64,000 nt of DNA from Flavobacterium sp. MC2016-06 (GCF_009711165.2 NZ_WMID02000009.1:62001-126000); one strand, 5' to 3'. Positions 1 to 8,513 are shown, counted from the first letter of the stretch. Notes: a model not told the origin generated them from the sequence alone. Program-made: numbers and translations.

Positions 1-351
1 AAAAATATCAGATAATGCATTAATATCAGAAATTAAATCAGCTTGTTTGTTTAAAACAGTTTCAGAAGCGGCAAAAGTGTAGTCAGTTAGTTCAGAGCGA
101 ACTGTAATCTCACCAATGTTTTTAATTACCTTATTGATTTTATGGTTTAATTTAAAATCTAATTCTTCTGTAAGTCGCTTTAAGGACATAACAACAGCGC
201 CTTGTTTTACTTCTTTGCCAAATTCACTTTCTAATTCGTTCATAATATTTCGCGAAAGCGAAGTAAGATTAATAATTCCGAGTGATAATGCATTTAATAG
301 AAAAGGCTTTGTTTTGATGTAGTTTTCTACAATCGAAGAAACGGTTTTCAT
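1..351 (-). CDS. Conserved flavobacterial protein, N-terminal part (runs off left edge)
   Basis: An open frame of 117 codons begins with ATG at 349-351 and reads leftwards to the window edge without a stop, so only the N-terminal part is present. The protein starts MKTVSSIVENYIKTKPF and is soluble, with no signal peptide and helical-looking sequence (a LNALSLGIINLTSLSRNI stretch near residues 20-37). The leader is A-rich, as is usual in Bacteroidota. I recall similar proteins in Flavobacterium annotated as aspartate-kinase-like or ACT-domain proteins, but the diagnostic C-terminal part is missing here. The function is therefore left open. It lies upstream of, and on the same strand as, nothing else visible in the window. 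Confidence 0.7.
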   Translation of the reverse strand, partial: MKTVSSIVENYIKTKPFLLNALSLGIINLTSLSRNIMNELESEFGKEVKQGAVVMSLKRLTEELDFKLNHKINKVIKNIGEITVRSELTDYTFAASETVLNKQADLISDINALSDIF

Positions 352-460
352 AATTCTTTTTTTTTTGTAACGTAATTGGTTTGTTAGTTGCGATGTTATA
401 AATCTCTGCAAATATAAATAAAAAAACAATTTGTTACAAATATAACAATAAAAAATTATG

Positions 461-820
461 TTAAAAGTGATAAAAAGCATCCGTAAGATGTTCAATAGCA
501 AATGTTTCACCGTTTTTATGGATAGAAATGATGTCAAAACGTACATTAAAATCTATTTCCCTATAGTTTATGTAGGCATTTACTGCTTTTACCAAAAGCT
601 GAATTTTTTTGGGCTTCACAAAATCTTGTGGGAGACCAAAATCTAAACTTGAGCGCGTTTTAACTTCAACTATGGCTAAAACAGACTCTTTTAATGCGAT
701 AATATCTATTTCGGCCTTCTGAAAGGTCCAATTTCTATCTAAAATTTCATAACCATCCTGCTGAAGAAATTCCACGGCAAGTTCTTCTCCTTTTTTTCCG
801 AGCTCGTTATGTTCTGCCAT
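461..820 (-). CDS. yraN: YraN family protein (UPF0102, nuclease-like fold)
   Basis: This 119-residue protein has the family pattern: G-x-x-GE-x-x-A near residues 8-15, then AEIDII around 36-41 and VEVKTR at 51-56. Those acidic and lysine residues (Glu37, Asp39, Glu52, Lys54) match the arrangement of the restriction-endonuclease-like (PD-(D/E)xK) fold. Its length is normal for YraN, which is usually 115-130 residues. The role of the family is poorly defined; DNA processing is suspected from the fold only. It has no signal peptide and is probably cytosolic. The upstream spacer to the S66 peptidase gene carries a 20-bp inverted repeat. Confidence 0.88.
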   Translation of the reverse strand: MAEHNELGKKGEELAVEFLQQDGYEILDRNWTFQKAEIDIIALKESVLAIVEVKTRSSLDFGLPQDFVKPKKIQLLVKAVNAYINYREIDFNVRFDIISIHKNGETFAIEHLTDAFYHF

Positions 821-866
821 TTTAAGGTTTTTATGTTGTTATATTCTTTAATTTTGATTTTCATGC

Positions 867-919
867 AAAGACGCAAAGTCGCAAAGAATTACAATAAAAC
901 TTTGCGACTTTGCGTCTTT
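867..919. repeat. Perfect 20-bp inverted repeat, interspersed-element type
   Basis: The arms AAAGACGCAAAGTCGCAAAG (867-886) and its exact reverse complement (900-919) are separated by 13 bases. The arm itself is built from a repeated word, GCAAAG. No T-tract makes it an obvious terminator, although it lies just after the stop of the S66 peptidase gene, reading leftwards. It is similar in design to the element at 61411-61494. Confidence 0.8.
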
Positions 920-952
920 TCGAGATATAATTTGTGGTATTCTTATAAGGGC

Positions 953-1957
953 TTACTTCTGAAAAACAACAGTACTTCCAGATGCGTTAACATCTATAGA
1001 AATAGTGTTTCCCATAATCAAAGCTCTATTGTCTTGAATATGTCCGGCGGGAAAATTAAAAATGACAGGAATGTTATATTTTTTGGTCACATCATCAACA
1101 ATTTCCTGAGCATTTTTACCCCACGGAACTTCGTTGTCTTTCATTTTTGACATACCACCAACAATGATTCCTTTAAGATTCTCAATACAGCCATTACGTC
1201 TTAAATTCATCATCATACGATCTATATGGTACAAGTATTCGTCTAAATCTTCAATAAATAAAATTTTATCCTTGCAATCTATGGCAGATGGTGAACCTAA
1301 AAGACTATATAAAATAGATAAATTTCCGCCCACTAATTCGCCAGTTGCTTTCCCAAAACGATTCATTTTATCTGGACCGACAGAATAGGAAAGTGGTTCG
1401 CCAAATAAACTAGATTTCATCGAACTAATTGCTGCAGGCGTTGCACGAGGAATTGTAACCGGCATTACACCATGAATAGATTTATAACCCATTGTGTTTA
1501 AATGATTGTGTAAAACAGTAACGTCACTAAAACCTACAACCCATTTTGGGTGTTGTTTAAATTTGGTAAAATCAAGTAAATCAACCATTCTAACCGTTCC
1601 GTATCCGCCGCGTACACACCAGATTGCTTTTATATTCGGATTGTCTAATTGATGCTGAAAATCAGCAGCACGCTGTTCGTCAGTTCCAGCAAGCTGATTA
1701 AAATCTAATCCAATAGAAGTTCCAACAACAGCTTCTAAACCCCAGCTGTGTAGTAAATCTATTGTTGGTTTTAGGTTATCGTCGATATTTTTTCTGGCAG
1801 TTGCTACAATGGCTACAGTATCTCCTTTTTGTAAATAAGGCGGTGTTATCATGATTTGTTGTGATTGACAGGTGAATGAATGTAAAGCAAAAATAAGAAA
1901 TAGGAATTTACAAAAAGCAAAACGTCTTTTTAAGTATAGGTAGCTGTTTCTATTCAT
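953..1957 (-). CDS. S66 family LD-carboxypeptidase-like protein (LdcA/MccF)
   Basis: The 334-residue protein carries the S66 serine peptidase triad: Ser144 in GFSDVT (the nucleophile elbow), Glu236 in LFIEDLDE and His306 in FPAGH. Family members cleave amide bonds next to a D- or C-terminal residue, as in LdcA trimming murein tetrapeptides or MccF inactivating microcin C. The first 33 residues form a hydrophobic export-type segment, so this member is probably exported, whereas the E. coli enzyme is cytosolic. An internal ATG at residue 36 (MITPPYLQKGD) would give a cytosolic form of classic length; I kept the upstream ATG because the intervening sequence is a plausible signal peptide. Murein recycling is the most likely role. 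Confidence 0.85.
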   Translation of the reverse strand: MNRNSYLYLKRRFAFCKFLFLIFALHSFTCQSQQIMITPPYLQKGDTVAIVATARKNIDDNLKPTIDLLHSWGLEAVVGTSIGLDFNQLAGTDEQRAADFQHQLDNPNIKAIWCVRGGYGTVRMVDLLDFTKFKQHPKWVVGFSDVTVLHNHLNTMGYKSIHGVMPVTIPRATPAAISSMKSSLFGEPLSYSVGPDKMNRFGKATGELVGGNLSILYSLLGSPSAIDCKDKILFIEDLDEYLYHIDRMMMNLRRNGCIENLKGIIVGGMSKMKDNEVPWGKNAQEIVDDVTKKYNIPVIFNFPAGHIQDNRALIMGNTISIDVNASGSTVVFQK

Positions 1958-1994
1958 AGTTTTGTATGCTAAAATTATTTAAAATGTAAGGTAT

Positions 1995-3068
1995 TTATCC
2001 ACCGTATTGTTGTTGCAATTTCCCCAAAAGCAGCATTAATCCTTTATCTGCTTCTTCAGATTGTACGTTGGCAAATAGTATAAATGCTTTATTAATTGAT
2101 GTACAAAGATACACTTTGGTTAAAAAGGTACCTGGGGTTCCGTTATGAAAAGAATATCGTAATTGATTATTTTCTTTAATTTCCCATTCCCATCCAAAAG
2201 CGAAATCTGGCAGACCATAATGCATATTATTAAACTCGGCAGCAGTTAATAGTTTTGATTTTCCTAATAATCCTTGAAGCTGCATTTGTGTAAATTTACA
2301 ATAATCAGGCAGACTAACATTAATATTTCCTGCCGAAGAAAGCCAATTTAGTTTATAATTTAAAGAAGGTTTTTCAGGTTCTAAATTTTCATCATGACCC
2401 CAAGGCTGTTTTTTATCTTTTAAATTAGGTGAACCAAAGTCAAAATCAATATCTAGAGATTTTCCTAATTCGTGTACTAAAGTTTCATAGGTTTTTCCGG
2501 TTGCTTTTTCGAGCATTAATCCTGCCGCAACATAACTCGGATTAGACCAATAAACGGGTTGTTTTTCTAAAACAGGATTTTGCTGTAAAAACCAAGCAAT
2601 AAATTGATATCGTTGCTGTTGATTATTTCCTTTGATCTCGTTTTGAGTTGGAGTTTCATTTCCATAAGACCAAATACCAAGATTAGCTCTAAAGGTTAAA
2701 AAATTCTGTAGTGTAAAGTTATAAGTTGCTGGATTACTTTTCGCTTTTAATTCGGGATATAAATCAAAAAATTTAGTGTTCCATTTTATCTTTCCTTGAT
2801 TTACCAAAAGTGTTGCAATATAACTTGTAATGGTTTTGGTTAAAGATCCTAAACGAAATTTATCATCAATTTTGGCCTTATAAGAACTATTGTAACGCTG
2901 CAATCCTAAAGATTGGATTTCAAATATTGAGTCTGATGAAACAACGGCGTATGCTAGTTCTGGAATTTTGTATTGTATTCTAATACTGTCTGCTAATGAG
3001 CTGTTCTTTTGCCCATAAAAAGTGGTTATAAAGCTTAAGAAAAAGGCAAAAACGAGGATTTTTTTCAT
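1995..3068 (-). CDS. Serine hydrolase, class C beta-lactamase/DD-peptidase family, exported
   Basis: Starting from ATG at 3066-3068 gives a signal peptide (MKKILVFAFFLSFITTFYGQ) and a 357-residue protein. The frame is open five codons further upstream to a TTG, but that start would spoil the signal peptide. The nucleophile motif is Ser75-Leu-Thr-Lys78 (GSLTKT); the second motif is the WSNPSY segment in the Y-x-N position, and HNGTPG fits the third H/K-x-G motif. The family (beta-lactamase PF00144) includes class C beta-lactamases, DD-peptidases and esterases, and the sequence does not decide between them. A promoter with TTG-N17-TATCTTTG lies just upstream. Confidence 0.85.
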   Translation of the reverse strand: MKKILVFAFFLSFITTFYGQKNSSLADSIRIQYKIPELAYAVVSSDSIFEIQSLGLQRYNSSYKAKIDDKFRLGSLTKTITSYIATLLVNQGKIKWNTKFFDLYPELKAKSNPATYNFTLQNFLTFRANLGIWSYGNETPTQNEIKGNNQQQRYQFIAWFLQQNPVLEKQPVYWSNPSYVAAGLMLEKATGKTYETLVHELGKSLDIDFDFGSPNLKDKKQPWGHDENLEPEKPSLNYKLNWLSSAGNINVSLPDYCKFTQMQLQGLLGKSKLLTAAEFNNMHYGLPDFAFGWEWEIKENNQLRYSFHNGTPGTFLTKVYLCTSINKAFILFANVQSEEADKGLMLLLGKLQQQYGG

Positions 3069-3119
3069 TTTATAGATTATCAAATTTTCTAAGCAAGTTA
3101 CAAGACATTCCTATAGTTA

Positions 3120-3147
3120 CAAAGATATAAATTGAAAAATAAAACAA
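3120..3147 (-). promoter_or_regulatory. Promoter of the serine hydrolase gene
   Basis: On the minus strand a -7 element TATCTTTG (3120-3127) follows a -33 TTG (3145-3147) with 17 bases between. This fits the Bacteroidota sigma-A pattern (TTG-N17-23-TAnnTTTG) and puts transcription start about 45 bases before the ATG. Confidence 0.55.
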
Positions 3148-3206
3148 CATAAATTTCTTACAAATATTTAATTTACTAAATTGAGCCCTTTAAATATTTA
3201 AAGCGT

Positions 3207-4307
3207 ATGAAGATTGCTAGATTTTGTTTGTTTTTTCTTTTTTGTATTTCAATTTTAAAGGCACAGCCAAAAAGATATGCAATACATACTGTTGCTTTTT
3301 ACAATTTTGAAAATCTTTTTGATACCAAAGACGATGCATTTACTAATGATGACGAATGGACGCCAAACGGAGCCCAAAATTGGACGGAAGAAAAATACCA
3401 TCAAAAATTAAAAAACCTAGCTAGAGTTTTATCCGAAATTGGAACGCCGGAAAATCCTAATGCGCCAACGCTTATTGGAGGTTCTGAAATAGAAAATCGT
3501 GATGTTCTTGAAGATTTATTAAAAGAACCAAAATTACTTCCTTATGATTACGGAATCATTCATTTTGATTCGCCAGACAAACGCGGTATTGATGTCGCTT
3601 TACTCTATCAGAAAAAATATTTTAAACCTACTTCTTTTTCAAACATACCTTTATATATCTATAAAAATAAAGCTCCCATTAAGATAGAAAAAAAGGAAGA
3701 AACAGAAGAGGATGAAGTAGAAACTGTTACTCAAAATAACCGCATTTTTACCAGAGATCAGCTTCTGATAACAGGATTTTTAGAAGGCGAAGAAATAAGT
3801 ATTATTGTCAATCACTGGCCTTCGCGATCAGGAGGCGAAAAAGCCAGCAGTCCGTTTAGAGAAGCTGCCGGCAGATTAAACAGAAAAATTATCGATTCTT
3901 TGCTGCAAATAAACCCCAATGCCAAAGTCTTAACAATGGGAGATTTGAATGATGGCCCGTTTAACAAAAGCATTAAATTAGCTTTAGAGGCAAAAGCTAA
4001 AAAAGCTGAAGTTCCAGAATTTGGCATGTATAATCCGTTTGAAGAAATGGCAAATAAAGGAATGGGAACAATTGCTTTTAGGGATTCTTGGAATATTTTT
4101 GATCAAATTATAATGACTGAATCACTTATAAAATCTGATTTTTCATCTTTTAGATTTTGGAAAGCTGGTATCTTCAATAAACCTTATCTTATTCAGAATT
4201 CAGGACAATATAAAGGATATCCGATTCGGCATACTTTAACCGAAGTTGGTTTCAGTGATCACTTTCCTGTTTATGTTTATTTGATTAAAGAAATAAATTC
4301 GTTGTAG
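3207..4307 (+). CDS. Secreted endonuclease/exonuclease/phosphatase family protein
   Basis: The 366-residue protein begins with a signal peptide ending near KAQ (residue 19). The body carries the conserved EEP-fold signatures: FYNFENLFDT near the N-terminus, an acidic residue in GGSEIENRD, NHWPSRSGG, the metal-binding GDLND and the C-terminal SDHFPV. These residues are the usual catalytic Asp, Asn, His and Glu positions of Mg-dependent DNase I/phosphodiesterase-like enzymes. Secreted members in flavobacteria are thought to act as extracellular nucleases or phosphatases; the substrate cannot be read from the sequence. It stands alone on the plus strand and is convergent with nothing nearby. Confidence 0.85.
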   Translation: MKIARFCLFFLFCISILKAQPKRYAIHTVAFYNFENLFDTKDDAFTNDDEWTPNGAQNWTEEKYHQKLKNLARVLSEIGTPENPNAPTLIGGSEIENRDVLEDLLKEPKLLPYDYGIIHFDSPDKRGIDVALLYQKKYFKPTSFSNIPLYIYKNKAPIKIEKKEETEEDEVETVTQNNRIFTRDQLLITGFLEGEEISIIVNHWPSRSGGEKASSPFREAAGRLNRKIIDSLLQINPNAKVLTMGDLNDGPFNKSIKLALEAKAKKAEVPEFGMYNPFEEMANKGMGTIAFRDSWNIFDQIIMTESLIKSDFSSFRFWKAGIFNKPYLIQNSGQYKGYPIRHTLTEVGFSDHFPVYVYLIKEINSL

Positions 4308-4448
4308 CGATGGACTACAGTTTATTTTTTTTCTACACATCTTTCCAGTCAAAATCTGTAAAACATAACAAAGATGGGCAATAGAGCATCTTTACAAAAC
4401 AAAACTTTTCATTAACTTAGCGTTTGTAAAATCAGCACCTCAAATACA

Positions 4449-4988
4449 ATGTCTATAGCAAAACCTTTCAACCTTACTAATTGGATCGAAGAAAACCGTC
4501 ACTTACTAAAACCACCAGTTGGAAATAAAAATCTTTATGTAGATTCTGGCGATTATATCGTAATGATAGTTGCGGGTCCAAATGCCAGAAAAGATTACCA
4601 TTATAATGAAACCGAAGAGCTTTTTTATCAGCTTGAAGGAAGTATAAAAGTAGTAATTCAGGAAGATGGAGAGCGCAAAGAAATGGTTTTAAATGCGGGT
4701 GATATGTATCTTCATCCAGCTAAAATACCGCATTCACCAGTTCGTTCAGAAGGATCTATAGGTTTGGTAATTGAGCGCAAACGTGCTGGAAAAGGCTATA
4801 CAGATGGCTTACTTTGGCATTGCGATAATTGTAATCATAAACTATACGAAGTTCTTTTTGAATTGCATAATATAGAGAAAGATTTCTTACCTCATTTTGA
4901 ACATTTCTACAATTCATTAGAACTTAGAACTTGTGATAAATGCGGTACTGTAATGGAATCTGATCCAAGATTTGTTGCTAAGAAATAG
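4449..4988 (+). CDS. nbaC: 3-hydroxyanthranilate 3,4-dioxygenase
   Basis: This 179-residue cupin converts 3-hydroxyanthranilate to 2-amino-3-carboxymuconate semialdehyde in tryptophan (kynurenine pathway) breakdown. The Fe(II) ligands His51, Glu57 and His95 occur at the positions known from the Cupriavidus metallidurans enzyme, as do the substrate-binding Arg47 and Arg99. The C-terminal rubredoxin-like site is intact, with Cys125, Cys128, Cys162 and Cys165 in two CxxC pairs. Length is exactly that of the bacterial family. No other kynurenine-pathway gene lies next to it, so it appears as a single gene closed by a strong terminator. The symbol nbaC is a family name; other annotations use haao. 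Confidence 0.95.
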   Translation: MSIAKPFNLTNWIEENRHLLKPPVGNKNLYVDSGDYIVMIVAGPNARKDYHYNETEELFYQLEGSIKVVIQEDGERKEMVLNAGDMYLHPAKIPHSPVRSEGSIGLVIERKRAGKGYTDGLLWHCDNCNHKLYEVLFELHNIEKDFLPHFEHFYNSLELRTCDKCGTVMESDPRFVAKK

Positions 4989-5003
4989 TTTTATCAATTT
5001 CGA

Positions 5004-5046
5004 AAAATAACCCCGACAAGTTTTAAAAACCTGTCGGGGTTATTTT
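5004..5046 (+). terminator. Strong hairpin terminator after the dioxygenase gene
   Basis: A long GC-rich stem based on ACCCCGACA paired with TGTCGGGGT, with flanking A and T runs that extend it, follows the stop by about 20 bases. The flanking A and T runs make it usable in both directions. I recall the same CCCGACAGG/CCTGTCGGG hairpin at many flavobacterial gene ends. Confidence 0.85.
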
Positions 5047-5096
5047 TTGGAATGCATTTTATATTGTTAAGATGATGTTTGTAATCATTTTTGATG

Positions 5097-5104
5097 TATT
5101 TTTG
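5097..5104 (+). promoter_or_regulatory. -7 element of the antitoxin gene
   Basis: TATTTTTG fits TAnnTTTG and lies 30 bases before the ATG. A TTTG at 5078-5081 is the nearest -33 candidate, but the spacing of 15 is short. Confidence 0.4.
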
Positions 5105-5134
5105 TGTTATTAATGAGGTAAAAAATTATTAAAA

Positions 5135-5446
5135 ATGATACAAGAAGTAATAGCATATAAAAATATAGTTGATAGTATCGAAATTCTAATGGATAAATCT
5201 CCGTTTAAAAAAAATTATATTATTGAAAAAGTTGGTATTCCTAGTCCAACATTTTATAGAAAATTAAAGACTCGGACTTTTACTCCAGACGAAGTACTGT
5301 CTATCGCGAAAATACTTTCTCCAGAAGAAAATTTTAGATTAGAATTGAAAGCTGATATAGAACAGGCTAGACGAGAGTATGAAGAAGGTAATTTTATTAC
5401 TCACGAGGAAATGTTACTTGAGTTAAAAAGAAAAAAAATAATCTAA
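5135..5446 (+). CDS. Putative antitoxin with HTH-like N-terminus
   Basis: The 103-residue protein has a predicted helix-turn-helix (IIEKVGIPSPTFYRKLKTRT, about residues 31-50) followed by an acidic, helical C-terminus. The last 20 residues (EGNFITHEEMLLELKRKK) match the G-x-x-x-x-HEE-x-x-x-x-L tail common to antitoxins of RelE/ParE toxins. Its partner is the small protein encoded convergently at 5448-5741; the two stop codons are separated by a single base. HTH-containing antitoxins normally repress their own promoter and neutralise the toxin by wrapping it with the C-terminal tail. The assignment rests on the tail motif and on the adjacent ParE-like gene. Confidence 0.7.
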   Translation: MIQEVIAYKNIVDSIEILMDKSPFKKNYIIEKVGIPSPTFYRKLKTRTFTPDEVLSIAKILSPEENFRLELKADIEQARREYEEGNFITHEEMLLELKRKKII

Positions 5447-5447
5447 T

Positions 5448-5741
5448 TTAAAAAAGATTTAGAATTGTTAAAGGTTTTTGACGGTTATCATAAAACCTTA
5501 TTAAATGAATATAGTCAATATTTATTATATAGTATAATGATATATATTTCGAGATGGAAATCTCATTGCATTCTAAGTCGGTTCTGTATTTTCCTAAATG
5601 TGGATTTTTTGAAATTAAATCAATAATTCGTAATACTTCATTAATAAATTTTTGAGAGATTTCATTACTTCTATACTGTATTAGGTAATCTCGTGTTGTA
5701 TAAAATGTATAATTAGCTTTTACCGACCAAACAATTTTCAT
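5448..5741 (-). CDS. RelE/ParE family toxin
   Basis: The 97-residue protein begins MKIVWSVKANYTFYTTRDYL, a typical ParE/RelE opening (W-s-x-x-A-x-x-x-f-x-x-i-x-x-Y). It also has the family's central NPHLGKYRTDL segment and ends with a strand-rich region (YIHLIRFYDNRQKPLTIL). Family members are either gyrase poisons (ParE) or ribosome-dependent mRNases (RelE); the sequence does not tell which. It faces the putative antitoxin gene tail to tail, whereas typical toxin and antitoxin genes are co-directional in one operon. Toxin transcription would have to start from its own promoter in 5742-5800, where I see no clear TAnnTTTG element. Confidence 0.75.
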   Translation of the reverse strand: MKIVWSVKANYTFYTTRDYLIQYRSNEISQKFINEVLRIIDLISKNPHLGKYRTDLECNEISISKYISLYYIINIDYIHLIRFYDNRQKPLTILNLF

Positions 5742-5799
5742 TTGCTATTATTTATCTGGCTAAATTATAAAAAATAACTTATAAAAAAATAACTTCAGT

Positions 5800-6759
5800 T
5801 TACAATTCAAATCGTTTCCCTTGTTCAGGATAAATAATCTGAACCCCTAAATCATTTTGTTTTTGCAATTGCTCTTTAATTTTTTCAATATTTTTTGATG
5901 GCGGTTTCAAGTGTGTAATAATAATTTTAAAACCTTTCAAAGTATCTTTTCCAGTTAATTCTTCAAGTGAATGCAATTCTTTCATTAAATAATTAGGCGT
6001 TAAATGCCCAAATAAGAATTGATCTGGTTGTTCATTTGGGAAAGAAACTTCGATAAAAATTCCTTTCAATTGTTTGCTTTTAACCAATGGAGCAATCGCT
6101 GTCCATAACTCATGAAGGTCATTACTTTTTTCTACAGTATCTGCTCCTGTATCGCCTAAATATAAAGCATAACTATCAGCATTTTTAATCAAAAAAGCAG
6201 TACTCTCAAACGGATTTACATGACTTAACGGAAAAGCTTTAACCGTCATTGTTGTATTGGTAATTGGTGTTTCTTCGCTAATTTTTAAAGTCTGAAAATG
6301 ATATTTTTTTAATGGCTTTCCTGGGCCTTCATCACCAAAATTAGCCCAAGTTTGATCGTTAAAATAGTGGTTTTCCATCATTTCCATGCATTTATTCGTC
6401 GCGTAAACCGTTTTAGAAGAATCTGCAGGTGAAGTTATAACTAAGCCTGAAACGTGATCCAGATGCGCATGTGAGATTAAGTATCCTTTTATATATTTTC
6501 GTAAAACTTCGGTTGAAGAAACTTTGAAAACTTTATTGTCTACCGCTTTTTCAATTCCTGCATATACAGTTCCTGCATCAAGACAGATAAAATCGTTTGT
6601 TTTGACTGGCGCTAATAAATAAGCAGAAAGATTTTTCTCATCAATACCGCCTTTTACTCCCAAAGGAACTACTTGAAACGAAGGAGTTTGTTGTTTTTGA
6701 GAAAAAACACTCGTAGAAATTAAAATAAAGCAAATCAAAAGTTTATTGAAAACAGTCAT
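5800..6759 (-). CDS. cpdP: Class II 3',5'-cyclic-nucleotide phosphodiesterase, exported
   Basis: This 319-residue protein starts with a signal peptide (cleavage near VFSQ, residue 21). It has the metallo-beta-lactamase fold signature HAHLDH at residues 97-102, plus LSHVNPFESTAF, LGDTGAD and GHLTP further on and ITHLKPP near the end, which together mark the class II cyclic-nucleotide phosphodiesterases (yeast PDE1, Vibrio fischeri CpdP). Such enzymes hydrolyse cAMP or cGMP, and CpdP is periplasmic, matching the export signal here. Length is usual. The gene is alone on its strand. Confidence 0.85.
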   Translation of the reverse strand: MTVFNKLLICFILISTSVFSQKQQTPSFQVVPLGVKGGIDEKNLSAYLLAPVKTNDFICLDAGTVYAGIEKAVDNKVFKVSSTEVLRKYIKGYLISHAHLDHVSGLVITSPADSSKTVYATNKCMEMMENHYFNDQTWANFGDEGPGKPLKKYHFQTLKISEETPITNTTMTVKAFPLSHVNPFESTAFLIKNADSYALYLGDTGADTVEKSNDLHELWTAIAPLVKSKQLKGIFIEVSFPNEQPDQFLFGHLTPNYLMKELHSLEELTGKDTLKGFKIIITHLKPPSKNIEKIKEQLQKQNDLGVQIIYPEQGKRFEL

Positions 6760-6942
6760 AATCTAAATAATTTTGTGCTTACAAATTTCATGAATTAAAG
6801 GGAATAAATTGTCGCGTTTTTCGAATATTCATAAATAATAACCCTAAATTTACTTTGATTTTAACAATTCAATTGAATTGATATTCCATTCGAAATAATA
6901 TCTTTACATAAAAATATAACAATTTTAACTAAAAAAGTTACA

Positions 6943-8496
6943 ATGACAACAATAGCATCGCAATTTGGAATGAATGAGGCTCTGGAAAAATTGGGCATCA
7001 AAACGATAAATGAAGGAACATCAACAGGTTTACAGAATTTTTCATCGGGAGAAATCTTAGAAAGTTATTCGCCAGTTGATGGAAAATTAATTGCTTCGGT
7101 AAAAATGTCAACACCTCAGGATTACGAAAAAGTAATGCAGTCGGCTACAGAAGCTTTCAAAAAATTTCGATTAATTCCTGCGCCGCAACGAGGAGAAATT
7201 GTACGTCAGTTTGGAGAAAAATTGCGTCAGAATAAAGAAGCTCTAGGGAAATTGGTTTCTTATGAAATGGGAAAATCACTGCAGGAAGGTTACGGAGAAG
7301 TTCAGGAAATGATAGACATCTGTGATTTTGCAGTAGGATTATCACGTCAGCTTCACGGTTTAACTATGCATTCTGAAAGACCAGGACACCGTATGTATGA
7401 GCAATATCATTCATTAGGTGTTGTCGGTATTATTTCTGCATTCAATTTTCCAGTTGCAGTTTGGTCTTGGAATACAGCTTTGGCTTGGATTTCTGGTGAT
7501 GTCTGCGTTTGGAAACCTTCAGAAAAAACACCTCTTTGCGGTATTGCCTGCCAAAATATCATCGCGCAGGTTATTAAAGAAAATAATCTTCCAGAGGGAA
7601 TTTCATGTCTTATAAATGGAGATTATAAAATTGGAGAGTTAATGACTGCAGATACTCGTATTCCTTTAATTTCAGCTACAGGTTCTACTCGAATGGGAAA
7701 AATCGTAGCGCAGACAGTTGCAGGTCGTTTAGGAAAATCGTTATTAGAATTAGGCGGAAATAATGCTATAATTGTAACTCCAGATGCAGATATAAAAATG
7801 ACTGTTATTGGCGCTGTTTTTGGTGCAGTTGGTACAGCAGGACAACGTTGTACGTCTACAAGAAGATTGATTATTCACGAAAGTATTTACGACAAAGTAA
7901 AAGACGCAATAGTAGCAGCGTATAAACAATTACGTATCGGAAATCCGCTTGACGAAAACAATCACGTTGGACCGCTAATTGATACGCATGCTGTGGAAAT
8001 GTATGCGCAGGCTTTGAATAAAGTTGTTGCAGAAGGCGGAAAAATTCTTGTTGAAGGCGGTGTACTTTCAGGTGAAGGTTACGAAAGCGGCTGTTACGTA
8101 AAACCTGCAATTGCAGAAGCTCAAAACTCTTTTGAAATTGTACAGCACGAAACATTTGCACCTGTTTTATATCTTGTTAAATATTCTGGTGAAGTAGACA
8201 ATGCTATTGATTTTCAAAATGGAGTGGCTCAAGGATTATCATCGGCTATTATGACGAATAACCTGCGTGAAGCCGAAAGATTTTTATCTGTTGTAGGCTC
8301 AGACTGCGGTATTGCAAACGTAAATATCGGAACTTCGGGTGCTGAAATTGGTGGTGCTTTTGGTGGTGAAAAAGAAACAGGCGGAGGGCGTGAATCTGGC
8401 TCTGATGCTTGGAAAATTTACATGAGACGCCAAACCAATACAATCAATTATACAACGAGTTTACCATTGGCACAAGGAATAAAATTTGATTTGTAG
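6943..8496 (+). CDS. amaB: Aldehyde dehydrogenase, ALDH7/AmaB type
   Basis: The 517-residue enzyme contains the catalytic Cys303 in GQRCTS and the general base Glu269 in LLELGG, with the NAD-binding Rossmann region and GSTRMG at 247-252. The N-terminal stretch (FGMNEALEKLGI) and overall sequence are those of the ALDH7 family: alpha-aminoadipate semialdehyde or L-piperidine-6-carboxylate dehydrogenase of lysine catabolism, also called antiquitin. It is cytosolic. No other lysine-degradation gene is adjacent, and a strong hairpin terminator follows, so it is probably monocistronic. The family call is sure; the exact aldehyde substrate is inferred from the family. Confidence 0.88.
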   Translation: MTTIASQFGMNEALEKLGIKTINEGTSTGLQNFSSGEILESYSPVDGKLIASVKMSTPQDYEKVMQSATEAFKKFRLIPAPQRGEIVRQFGEKLRQNKEALGKLVSYEMGKSLQEGYGEVQEMIDICDFAVGLSRQLHGLTMHSERPGHRMYEQYHSLGVVGIISAFNFPVAVWSWNTALAWISGDVCVWKPSEKTPLCGIACQNIIAQVIKENNLPEGISCLINGDYKIGELMTADTRIPLISATGSTRMGKIVAQTVAGRLGKSLLELGGNNAIIVTPDADIKMTVIGAVFGAVGTAGQRCTSTRRLIIHESIYDKVKDAIVAAYKQLRIGNPLDENNHVGPLIDTHAVEMYAQALNKVVAEGGKILVEGGVLSGEGYESGCYVKPAIAEAQNSFEIVQHETFAPVLYLVKYSGEVDNAIDFQNGVAQGLSSAIMTNNLREAERFLSVVGSDCGIANVNIGTSGAEIGGAFGGEKETGGGRESGSDAWKIYMRRQTNTINYTTSLPLAQGIKFDL

Positions 8497-8513
8497 TCAT
8501 TTAGAATATATAG

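Noticed and set aside
809..1150. Plus-strand open frame across the yraN-S66 spacer
   Set aside because: It runs through the inverted repeat and antisense to the S66 peptidase, with no family likeness.
1995..3083. Longer N-terminal forms starting at TTG for several genes (here, and at 11504, 12848, 26535, 28987, 41047, 43791, 43993)
   Set aside because: In each case an internal ATG gives the usual family N-terminus or a clean signal peptide, and the extension overlaps promoter or leader sequence.
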